Below, piece after piece: positions 35,247-43,800 of a stretch of DNA of 64,000 bases (position 1 is the first letter of the stretch; each line of letters begins with the position of its first letter). The DNA is from Streptococcus equinus (GTDB taxonomy: Bacteria; Bacillota; Bacilli; Lactobacillales; Streptococcaceae): positions 434,001 through 498,000 of the forward strand of contig NZ_FNKE01000001.1 in the NCBI RefSeq assembly GCF_900101445.1. The letters are read 5' to 3'. Both the position numbers and the translations under genes were made by a program. Under the pieces are notes generated by a model. The model worked only from the letters and a program-made list of their open reading frames with translations, was not told the origin of the DNA and did not search any database.

Positions 35247-35708
35247 GTGAAAATCACCATTGATGTCGATGATTCTTTGGAGCAAGATTACATTACCATT
35301 CATTGTAAAGAGTTGACAGATGATATCTTGGAGCTGCAAAAGACTTTGGTCAGTCAATCTTCTGGCAGTCTTCGTCTATCAGCTTTTCAAGATGATGTTG
35401 AGCATTTCTTGGAGCTTAAGTCCATTATTTTCATGGAATCTGATGGCAATTACATTCTGATTCACACGTCAACGGACATTTACAAAACAAGGCGAAAATT
35501 ATATGAACTGGAAGAGCTTCTTCCAAGGGACTTTGTCAGAGTTTCGCGCTCAACGATTGTGAATACGCTAGGAATTTCTGGCATTAAGAAAAATATCACA
35601 GGAGCTAGTGAGATTTCCTTTAGCCATTCCACCAAAAAAGCTTACGCTTCAAGAAACTACATTAAGGCACTTATTGATATTATGAATGAAAAGAGGTTAA
35701 AAAGATGA
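35247..35708 (+). CDS. LytTR-family DNA-binding regulator (no receiver domain)
   Basis: A 153-residue protein; residues about 55-150 are a LytTR domain (FLELKSIIFMESDGNYILIHT, LPRDFVRVSRSTIVN, YASRNYIKALIDI). It lacks a response-regulator receiver domain. In streptococci such proteins are paired with a cotranscribed membrane inhibitor (LytTR regulatory systems such as HdrRM and BrsRM), which fits the next gene. GTG at 35247 has AAGGAGGG nine bases upstream. Its stop overlaps the next start by four bases. Confidence 0.88.
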   Translation: MKITIDVDDSLEQDYITIHCKELTDDILELQKTLVSQSSGSLRLSAFQDDVEHFLELKSIIFMESDGNYILIHTSTDIYKTRRKLYELEELLPRDFVRVSRSTIVNTLGISGIKKNITGASEISFSHSTKKAYASRNYIKALIDIMNEKRLKR

Positions 35709-36442
35709 AAAGACATAGAATCAATTCCATTATCACAGGACTTTTGTTGATTTTGTTTGCTGCCATGCTAATGCTTAATAAAATGGGCATTCTGACAGCA
35801 TTTCCGCCTGTAAAAATGATGTTGAAGGTAGTTTTAATTGCGATTTTAATTTACTTTATCATTGTAAATGGTTTTGGCAAACGTAGTTTTTTGGGAGTGA
35901 CAGTGCCACTTGGTATTATTGCTTGCTTATTCTCTGACTTGCTTGGAATTGGCATGGTTTCACCTGTTACCATTATCTTGGTGTCAGTTCTCGTAGGGAT
36001 TGGCTTATCAATGATTTTCGGTCACACACCAAGGGTAAATGTCGCATCAACTAAATACGAACACCGACAAAGCAATGGTTTTAGTTCTAAAGAATATTCT
36101 GATAGCGAAGGGACTTTTGCGGTTGATAATAGTTTAGGCGAACGAACAGCTTATATGTCTGTTAATGAGTTAAGACATGGTAAAATTGAGAATGCTCTTG
36201 GCAGTTTGACGGTTTACCTTAACGGGACAAGTCTAGATGAGGCAGGCGCAACGATTGATATTGATAATGGTTTAGGAAAACTGCAAGTCTATGTGCCAAA
36301 AGAATTTAGAGTGCGCCTTAATGCTGATAATGGTCTTGGAAGTATTAATACGCACGGCACATCATCTACAGATACTAACCAACCGCTCTTGACCCTTAAC
36401 GTTGATAATGGTCTTGGCACAACAGATATTTATTTTGAGTAG
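35705..36442 (+). CDS. LiaF-like membrane protein, partner of the LytTR regulator
   Basis: A 245-residue protein with four membrane segments in residues 1-110 and a C-terminal beta-rich domain with three repeats of the DNGLG motif (IDIDNGLGKLQVY, LNADNGLGSINT, LNVDNGLGTTDIYF), as in LiaF/DUF2154 proteins. It overlaps the LytTR gene by four bases, so it probably holds that regulator inactive at the membrane. Terminator follows at about 36457. Confidence 0.85.
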   Translation: MKRHRINSIITGLLLILFAAMLMLNKMGILTAFPPVKMMLKVVLIAILIYFIIVNGFGKRSFLGVTVPLGIIACLFSDLLGIGMVSPVTIILVSVLVGIGLSMIFGHTPRVNVASTKYEHRQSNGFSSKEYSDSEGTFAVDNSLGERTAYMSVNELRHGKIENALGSLTVYLNGTSLDEAGATIDIDNGLGKLQVYVPKEFRVRLNADNGLGSINTHGTSSTDTNQPLLTLNVDNGLGTTDIYFE

Positions 36443-36456
36443 GGTTGCTAAGCACA

Positions 36457-36489
36457 AAGCCTTGAAGAATTTCTTTGAGGCTTTTTTAG
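36457..36489 (+). terminator. Terminator of the LytTR/LiaF-like operon
   Basis: Stem AAAGCCT/AGGCTTT around a loop of about 16 bases with T6 tail. Confidence 0.7.
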
Positions 36490-36587
36490 TTTTGTCTTGA
36501 AATGCATTTTTAGGTAACGTATAATAAAAATGTTTTGAAAATTTAATGAAAATTTGTAGCAGATACATTTAGAATTAGGAGATAACA

Positions 36588-37355
36588 ATGATGCATAAGC
36601 TACCAAGACTGAAAGTACTTATCTTAACTTTGCTGATGGCTTTTATGGAACTTTCAGCCTTACCTGCAGCCTTTTTAGGAAAAATAACTTTTGAAGATAT
36701 TAATCCTATGTATTTTACATTGATGCTCAATTTTGTCATAGCTTTGCTTGTATGTTGGTTGTGCCAAAAATTTTGGATTAAATCACTGAAGTTAGGTTTA
36801 CGAAAATCTGGTTTAACGACAGGTTTGAAAAGATACGGTTTTCCTGCCATCATAGCGACACTTGTTGTAACGGTTGTCTTTTGCATCAGTTTAGCACCAT
36901 TTGATAATCAACCGACTTTTTGGCGTGTTTTAATCGAAGGAATTGTCTATTATGTTGGTGTGGCTGTTGTAGAAGAAGTGTATTTGAGAGGATTGTTGCA
37001 AAATCTTTTAGAAGATTGTTTTGGAAATAGTCAGAATGCGGTCTTGTATGCTATCTTGATAACTTCTTTCTTATTTGGTTTTGGTCATGTCTTTGGGGCA
37101 CTTGGACAACCACTTGGAACAATTATTTGTAAAACTGTCTGGGCAATGGCTCTTGGTATTTATCTTGGAAGTGTCTATGTAAAAACTCGTAACCTTTGGG
37201 TACCAATCGTCTTGCACTTTGTCATCGACATTTGTGGCATTCCTTTTTGCTTTTCAACAAGCAATCAATATCCGCAAATTGCTTTGGTAACATCACTTGT
37301 AGCTTATGTTCTGTTAGGCGTTTATGGTTTGTTCCTTTTAAAAAACAAGGATTAA
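36588..37355 (+). CDS. CPBP-family intramembrane metalloprotease (Abi)
   Basis: A 255-residue polytopic protein with the CPBP motifs VVEEVYLRGLLQNLL (EExxxR, near residue 122) and FLFGFGHVFGALGQ (His), plus a third motif VLHFVIDICG. In streptococci such proteins occur in bacteriocin immunity and in membrane-protein processing; no bacteriocin gene is visible here. AGGAGATAAC precedes the ATG. An alpha/beta hydrolase gene follows by 27 bases. Confidence 0.9.
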   Translation: MMHKLPRLKVLILTLLMAFMELSALPAAFLGKITFEDINPMYFTLMLNFVIALLVCWLCQKFWIKSLKLGLRKSGLTTGLKRYGFPAIIATLVVTVVFCISLAPFDNQPTFWRVLIEGIVYYVGVAVVEEVYLRGLLQNLLEDCFGNSQNAVLYAILITSFLFGFGHVFGALGQPLGTIICKTVWAMALGIYLGSVYVKTRNLWVPIVLHFVIDICGIPFCFSTSNQYPQIALVTSLVAYVLLGVYGLFLLKNKD

Positions 37356-37382
37356 AAAATTAATGAAAGAAGTGAGTGATAA

Positions 37383-38123
37383 ATGTATATCCATGAATTT
37401 GGTAATTCTGCACATCCCAAAATAATTCTTTTAGCTCCGATGATGATATCTGGTGAAAATTTATATCATTTGATGAAGCCTTATTTGAAAGGTGATTATT
37501 GTATTATCGCACCTGACCAAGGTGGTCATGGTAAAGCGGGACAGTATTTGAGTGCCGATGATGAGTATCAACACCTGAAATCTTATTTGGAAGAAAAAGA
37601 GTATTTTGATATTAAACTGGTTTATGGTGCCTCACTTGGTGTAGCTATTGGATGGCGATTATTTAATGACCAAGGCTTCAAAATTGAGCACGCTTGGTTT
37701 GATGGAGTTGCTCTAAAGAAAAATGCTTGGTTGTTGGAAAATGTCACGCGCCTTCTTTTCAGACAAAAGAAAAGAGCACTTAAAAAATCGTGTGCAGCTG
37801 CTTCACAATCTCTTGTTAAATTGTATGGCGAGGATTTGGCTAAGTTGATGACGAAAAACTTTGAAAGAATTACTAGTCAGGATATCGATGCTATTTGTCA
37901 CGCATGCTGTCACTATAATTTGCAACAGTTAACACAAGAGCAGCAAAGTAAACTTCATTTAGAATACGGTGAGAAAGATTTTGATCTTGGCGTTTCTAAA
38001 AAAGCTTTTAAAAAATATCTCCCAGAAGTCGATGTGATTATTCGCAAAGGTTACCCGCATTGTGGTTATTTTGCTTCTAATACAGCAGCTTACGTAGCTG
38101 AACTAGAAGCATTTATAAAATGA
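37383..38123 (+). CDS. Alpha/beta hydrolase
   Basis: A 246-residue hydrolase with oxyanion region LLAPMMISGENLYHLM, APDQGGHGKAG, nucleophile elbow LVYGASLGVAIGW (Ser near residue 84) and the C-terminal GYPHCGYF His. No signal peptide. It is cotranscribed with the CPBP gene upstream and ends at a terminator. Substrate unknown. Confidence 0.87.
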   Translation: MYIHEFGNSAHPKIILLAPMMISGENLYHLMKPYLKGDYCIIAPDQGGHGKAGQYLSADDEYQHLKSYLEEKEYFDIKLVYGASLGVAIGWRLFNDQGFKIEHAWFDGVALKKNAWLLENVTRLLFRQKKRALKKSCAAASQSLVKLYGEDLAKLMTKNFERITSQDIDAICHACCHYNLQQLTQEQQSKLHLEYGEKDFDLGVSKKAFKKYLPEVDVIIRKGYPHCGYFASNTAAYVAELEAFIK

Positions 38124-38125
38124 TA

Positions 38126-38158
38126 GAGTCTTTTACCTGATTTGGGTAAAAGATTTTT
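38126..38158 (+). terminator. Terminator after the second alpha/beta hydrolase gene
   Basis: Stem TCTTTTACC/GGTAAAAGA with T5. Confidence 0.8.
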
Positions 38159-38219
38159 AAATATGATATGATAACTATAATCAATGATAATTATAAAGAG
38201 AATGATGAAAAAGGAAAAT

Positions 38220-39026
38220 ATGAAATTAAATAGGGTTTGGCTGTCTTTTCTGGTATATCTAGTACTTTTTTGGCTAGGTAGTCTAATACTAAATCAAAAG
38301 CAACTCATTTTGCTTCTTTTAGAATTTTATGCGCTTGTGATTGCTAGTTTTATCCTTTGGAAACACCATCGTTATTTGCAGCGTAAGCACCTTATCAGTT
38401 CTGGTGTGCTTTGTAGTTTGTATGCTTTGTCAGAACTAATTCACATGACACCATTATCGATTTTTAATATCTTACTTGTCTTTTTATCGGCTTGTGCTGT
38501 GATGGCTGTTTTTGCTCAAAAAACAGAAGGAGCACTAAAATGGTTTAAAGGACGTTCAAGAAAAAGTATTGCAACAAGTGTTAGTATTGGAATACTATGT
38601 GGACTCATTTGGGGTGCTATCAACTGTTTGCTGATGTTAGGAAGCAATGCTCTTCAGCCTTCCAACGTTTTTAAAGCCTTTTTACTTGCTTTAAGTCCTG
38701 CCATTATTGAAGAAGTTGTTTATCGAACTGTTTTTTACGCTTTTTGTTTAGCTATGATAAGTGGCGAGAAGCTGAATACGAAAGGTCAGGAATTGACAAC
38801 TTATGTCATGATGACTGTTCCGCATATTTTACCACATACGGTGGAGTGTTTTAACAATGGTTTTCTATCTGGATTGCTGGAATGGCTGATTTCAGTGGTT
38901 TTATACATCCTTATTTTTGGACTGATTTTTGCTTTTTTGCAGAGAAAACGAGATATTGTATCGGCTATGATTGCTCACGGTACCGTTGATTTTATTCGCT
39001 TTTGTTTATTTGGGTTGCCTATTTGA
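38220..39026 (+). CDS. CPBP-family intramembrane metalloprotease
   Basis: A 268-residue membrane protein with seven to eight hydrophobic segments. It has AIIEEVVYRTVFYAF (EExxxR) and TVPHILPHTVE (second-motif His). The ATG at 38220 (MKLNRVWLSFL) follows AAAAGGAAA; in-frame ATGs at 38202 and 38184 are possible but add charged residues before the first membrane helix. It is the second of three CPBP genes in this region and is followed 19 bases later by an ICMT-like gene. Confidence 0.85.
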   Translation: MKLNRVWLSFLVYLVLFWLGSLILNQKQLILLLLEFYALVIASFILWKHHRYLQRKHLISSGVLCSLYALSELIHMTPLSIFNILLVFLSACAVMAVFAQKTEGALKWFKGRSRKSIATSVSIGILCGLIWGAINCLLMLGSNALQPSNVFKAFLLALSPAIIEEVVYRTVFYAFCLAMISGEKLNTKGQELTTYVMMTVPHILPHTVECFNNGFLSGLLEWLISVVLYILIFGLIFAFLQRKRDIVSAMIAHGTVDFIRFCLFGLPI

Positions 39027-39045
39027 TTTGAATGGGGTGAGATAA

Positions 39046-39717
39046 ATGAGTAAGAAACTTTTTATGCAAGCTCTGGCTAAGTTTTTCCTTGGCTTTTTGC
39101 TTGTCGCTACTTTGTTATTTCTTCCAGCGGGAACTTTGCATTACTGGAATACTTGGCTTTTGTTAGCGATTCTGTTTATTCCCATGTTTATCGCAGGGCT
39201 TGTCATGATGATTTTTAGTCCAGAATTGCTTAAAAAACGTCTTAATGCCAAAGAAAGTGAAAAAGAGCAGCAGCAGGTCATTAAGTTTAGTGCGCTGATG
39301 TTTATCGCAGCTTTTCTGACAGCTGGTTTTAGTTTTCGTTTTCATTGGCTGCGCTTATCACCTAATATCAGTTATGTCGCCGCTGTGATATTCTTGCTAG
39401 CTTATGGTTTATATGCTGAAGTTTTACGTGAAAATGCTTATCTAGCTCGAACGATTGAGGTTCAAGAAGGACAAAAAGTCATTGATACAGGCTTGTATAG
39501 CATTGTTCGCCACCCTATGTATGCTACAACTTTACTTTTATTTTCAGCGATGGGGCTTGTTCTTGGTAGTCTAGTGTCATTTCTTATATTACTTGCTTAC
39601 TTGCCTCTTATTGTAAAACGTATCCGAAATGAAGAAGCGGTTCTGGTACGTGACTTGCAAGGTTATAAGAGTTATCAGAAAAAAGTTCGTTATCGCTTAA
39701 TTCCTTATATTTGGTGA
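39046..39717 (+). CDS. Isoprenylcysteine carboxyl methyltransferase-family membrane protein
   Basis: A 223-residue polytopic protein. The C-terminal part VIDTGLYSIVRHPMYATTLLLFSAMGLVLGS and RIRNEEAVLVRDLQGYKSYQKKVRYRLIPYIW is the ICMT/PEMT signature (SAM-binding RHPxY and EE). Bacteria lack prenylated CaaX proteins of the eukaryotic kind, so the substrate is unknown. It sits directly behind a CPBP protease, the family of eukaryotic CaaX protease Rce1, a suggestive pairing. Terminator follows at 39718-39745. Confidence 0.88.
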   Translation: MSKKLFMQALAKFFLGFLLVATLLFLPAGTLHYWNTWLLLAILFIPMFIAGLVMMIFSPELLKKRLNAKESEKEQQQVIKFSALMFIAAFLTAGFSFRFHWLRLSPNISYVAAVIFLLAYGLYAEVLRENAYLARTIEVQEGQKVIDTGLYSIVRHPMYATTLLLFSAMGLVLGSLVSFLILLAYLPLIVKRIRNEEAVLVRDLQGYKSYQKKVRYRLIPYIW

Positions 39718-39746
39718 AAGTCATTTTTGGAAATGGCTTTTTATTT
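39716..39746 (+). terminator. Terminator after the ICMT-like gene
   Basis: Stem AAGTCATTT/AAATGGCTT with T4ATTTG tail, overlapping the stop. Confidence 0.6.
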
Positions 39747-39947
39747 GTGATTTCAATTGGTGAATTTAGGAGTTTGAAGCAAAAAATAATTTGAAGTGTC
39801 AAAATAATAGTTTGCAATCCTGCAAAATTCGAATGACAATTGTAACTTTTCTGAAATTTTCTTGAAAACATACAAAAACATCTTTTCATAAATCTAAAAA
39901 TGGAGTAATATAGATACTGTTCTATTTTTTATGGAAAGGGATACATC

Positions 39948-40844
39948 ATGGAAAATAATTTGGGAAAATGCTTTAAGCTTTTGAGAGAATCAAAAGGTTT
40001 ATCGCAAAAGGAAATAGCTGGGGAGGTTATTTCCATCGCGCAGTTATCACGTTTTGAACGTGGTGTTAGTAATATTAACGCTGATACGCTTTATCAGTGT
40101 TTAGAGAATATGAATGTCTCTATTGCAGAATTTCAGTGTGTTTGTAGGAATTACCTACAAAATCAAACACTGCTTTTTCAAGATGAAGTAGCTAAAGCTT
40201 ACATTGAAAAAAATACACTAACCCTAAAACACTATTTAGTCAAATGTCAGCAGTTAGAAGTTTCATCGCTACGCCAAAAATTTCACAAACTTAATACAAT
40301 CATTGTCAAAGCTGTTTTGCAGCAGTGTGACAAGAAAGAAAAGGTGGCGAAAAAGGATGTTCAATTCTTGGTAGATTACCTGTTTTCAGTTGAAGAATGG
40401 GGGCGTTATGAGCTCTGGCTTTTCACTTACAGCGCTTCATTGATGACAAGTAACCTGGTTGAAACCTTCGCTTGTGAAATGATTAACCGCACGCAGTTCT
40501 ATCAAGAAATTCCTGAAAATCGCCGCCTGGTCAATCAGATGTTGTTCAATGTGATTAACGTTTGTATTGAAAGAAGTCGTTTTTCCTTAGCTTTTAAGCT
40601 GCTGAATTACGCTGATAATTTGAAAAAGGATGAAACAGATTTGTTCATTCGCAACGCCATTAAGTACTGCAGAGGCTATTACCTGTTTAAAACAGGTAAT
40701 TTATCAGGTCTTCAGACAATGGAAAAATGCGCAGAAATCATGATGTTTCTAGAATGCCACAGCATTGCTCAGCAAATGTTGGACAGAATTTCTGATTTAA
40801 AACAAGAAACATCACATATGCAAAAAGAATTAACCCATTTGTAA
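39948..40844 (+). CDS. rgg: Rgg/GadR/MutR-family regulator of the adjacent glucansucrase gene
   Basis: A 298-residue protein: HTH_3 domain at 1-60 (LGKCFKLLRESKGLSQKEIAGEVISIAQLSRFERGVSNI) and an alpha-helical TPR-like C-terminal peptide-sensing domain. Placed 53 bases before a glucansucrase gene in the same direction, as rgg-gtfG in S. gordonii and gtfR in S. oralis, where it activates the downstream gene. GAAAGGGA precedes the ATG. No short hydrophobic peptide gene was found beside it, so it may not be an SHP-responsive type. Confidence 0.93.
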   Translation: MENNLGKCFKLLRESKGLSQKEIAGEVISIAQLSRFERGVSNINADTLYQCLENMNVSIAEFQCVCRNYLQNQTLLFQDEVAKAYIEKNTLTLKHYLVKCQQLEVSSLRQKFHKLNTIIVKAVLQQCDKKEKVAKKDVQFLVDYLFSVEEWGRYELWLFTYSASLMTSNLVETFACEMINRTQFYQEIPENRRLVNQMLFNVINVCIERSRFSLAFKLLNYADNLKKDETDLFIRNAIKYCRGYYLFKTGNLSGLQTMEKCAEIMMFLECHSIAQQMLDRISDLKQETSHMQKELTHL

Positions 40845-40854
40845 TTTTAAGTAA

Positions 40855-40868
40855 ACTATACGTGTAGT
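40855..40868. promoter_or_regulatory. Near-palindrome in the rgg-glucansucrase gap, possible Rgg site
   Basis: ACTATAC/GTGTAGT, arms matching at six of seven bases, in the only 53 bases between rgg and the glucansucrase gene. A role as Rgg operator is inferred from its place. Confidence 0.35.
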
Positions 40869-40897
40869 CTTTTTATGGAATTTATTTAGGAGGATTT

Positions 40898-43800
40898 ATG
40901 GAAAACAAGATTCGCTATAAGCTACACAAAGTTAAAAAACAATGGGTAACCATTGCCGTTACAAGTATGGCATTGGTTGGAGTTGGTGTTGGAGTTGCTT
41001 GCTCTACACATGAAGTATCTGCCGACGAAACAAACGTCGTTGCCGTTACAAGAGGAAGTGACACCCCAGCGTCAAGTAGTAGTCAAACACAAACAAGCAC
41101 TGCTACAGAACAAAGTCAAGAAACAACAACTGAAGCTTCATCAACAGAAGAAACAGTAGTTGCGGAGGACTCACAAAAAACTACAGATGCTACATCTGCT
41201 AAAGCTGATGACAAGACTACTGAAACTTCAGCAACTGAAGCATCTGAAGAAACAACTAAACCTTCAGAAGCTACTTCAACAGAAACAAGTGAAACTACTG
41301 AAACTAACCCATCAGAAGAATCACACAAAGCTACTGATGAAGAAGTACGTGATGACAAAACAAACAAAGCTGCTGATTCAGATGCCGAAAAAGCTGCTGT
41401 TGACCAATTGAACTTGGATAACATCAAAAAAATTGATGGAAAATACTACTACATCCAAGAAGATGGTACAGTTAAGAAAAACTTTGCCATCACAGTAAAT
41501 GGTCAATTGCTTTACTTTGATGCTGAAACAGGTGCTTTGTCATCAACATCAACTTACTCATTTACAGAAGGATTGACAGACCTTGTCGATAACTTCTCAA
41601 AAAATAACCAAGCTTACGATTCAACAGAAAAAAGCTTTGAATTGGTTGATGGTTATTTAACAGCTAATTCTTGGTATCGCCCTACTAAAGTTTTAGATAA
41701 TGGTGAAAAATGGGTAGATTCAACTGAAGAAACTTTCCGTCCATTGGTAATGGCATGGTGGCCTGATGTTGACACACAAGTGAACTACCTTAACCACATG
41801 TCTGAATACTTTGGCATGGATAAAAAATATTCAGCAACTGATAAACAATCAACACTAAACGTTGCAGCAGAAGCTATTCAAATTAAAATTGAACAAGAAA
41901 TCAAACGTCGTGGTGACGTAGCTTGGTTGCGTGATATCATTGCTTCATTTGTATCAACTCAAGACAAATGGAACATGAACTCAGAAGATCGTGACACTGA
42001 CCACTTGCAAGGTGGTGCCCTTCTTTACGTTAACAGCGATTTGACTGAATGGGCTAATTCAGACTACCGTCTTCTTAACCGCGCACCTACTTACCAAAAC
42101 GGCCAAACAAACTACCACAAAGCTGACCGTACAGGTGGTTATGACTTCTTGCTTGCAAACGACGTTGATAACTCAAACCCAGTTGTTCAAGCAGAACAAT
42201 TGAACCAACTTTACTACCTTATGAACTGGGGTAAAGTGGTCTTTGGTGATGCTGACGCTAACTTTGATGGTGTTCGTGTCGATGCCGTAGATAACGTGGA
42301 TGCTGACCTTCTTCAACTTTACACTGATTTGTTTGAAGCAGCTTACGGCGTTAACAAAACAGAAGCACAAGCACTTGCTCACATTTCTATCCTAGAAGCT
42401 TGGAGCTTTAACGACCCTGATTACAACCACGATACAAACGGTGCTGCACTTGCTATCGATAACGGTCTTCGTATGGCCTTCCTTGATGTTTTGACACGTC
42501 CAGAAGGTAGCCGTTCAAACTTGGAATCATTGATTCACAATAGCCTTGGTATGACTGACCGTACAGTAGACAGCGCTTATGGTGATACAATGCCATCATA
42601 TGCTTTCGTTCGTGCACACGATAGTGAAGTTCAAGGTATCATTGCATCAATCATCGCTGGTCAAATCAATCCTAAAACAGATGGTTTCACATTCACACTT
42701 GATGAATTGCAAAAAGCCTTTGAAATCTATAACGCTGATATGAACAGTGTTCACAAAAAATACACTCACTTCAATATTCCAGCAGCGTACGCTCTTCTTT
42801 TGACAAATATGGAATCTGTTCCACGTGTTTACTACGGTGATTTGTTCACTGATAACGGTCAATACATGGCAGTGAAATCTCCATACTATGATCAAATCGT
42901 AGCTCTTCTTAAATCACGTATCAAATACGCAGCTGGTGGTCAAGCAATGAACGTTCAATACCCAGAAGGTGCTAACGGTGGCGTTTTGACATCTGTTCGT
43001 TTTGGTAAAGGTATCATGACAGCTGATCAAAAAGCAACAGATGAATCAGTTCCAACTTCAGGTATTGTGACAATCATTTCTAACAATCCAAACCTTAAAT
43101 TAAACAGCTCAGATAAAATTGCTGTACAAGTTGGTATTGCACACGCTGGTCAATACTACCGTCCTTTGCTTTCACCAACTGAAAATGGTTTGCAAGCTTA
43201 CCTTAACGATTCTGATACAGACATCACTAAATTGGTTGACGAAAACGGATTTATCTACTTCACAGGTGATGAAATCAAAGGTTTCCAAACTGTTGATATG
43301 AATGGTTTCCTTACTGTTTGGGTACCAGTTGGTGCATCAGCTGACCAAGATATTCGTGTTAAAGCAAGTACAGAAGCAAAAGAAGCAGGTAAATTAACTT
43401 ACGAAACTTCAGCAGCTCTTGACTCACAAGTTATCTTTGAAGGATTCTCAAACTTCCAAGACTTTGTTAAAGACCCATCACAATACACTAACAAAGTCAT
43501 TGCTGAAAATGCTGATCTCTTTGCTTCATGGGGTGTCACATCATTTGAATTGGCACCACAATACGTGTCATCAACTGACGGTACATTCCTTGACTCAATC
43601 ATCCAAAATGGTTATGCCTTCAGTGACCGTTATGACTTGGCAATGAGCAAAAACAATAAATACGGTTCAGCAGAAGACTTAAGAAATGCCATTAAAGCAC
43701 TTCACTCTAAAGGTATTCAAGTAATCGCTGACTGGGTTCCAGACCAAATCTACGCTCTTCCAGGTGAAGAAATCGTTACTGCAACACGTGTTAACGATTA

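Noticed and set aside
40985-41030. Lipobox in the glucansucrase signal peptide (GVACS)
   Set aside because: Position -3 is Gly rather than Leu/Val/Ile and the region fits an ordinary secreted glucansucrase signal with cleavage near SADE.
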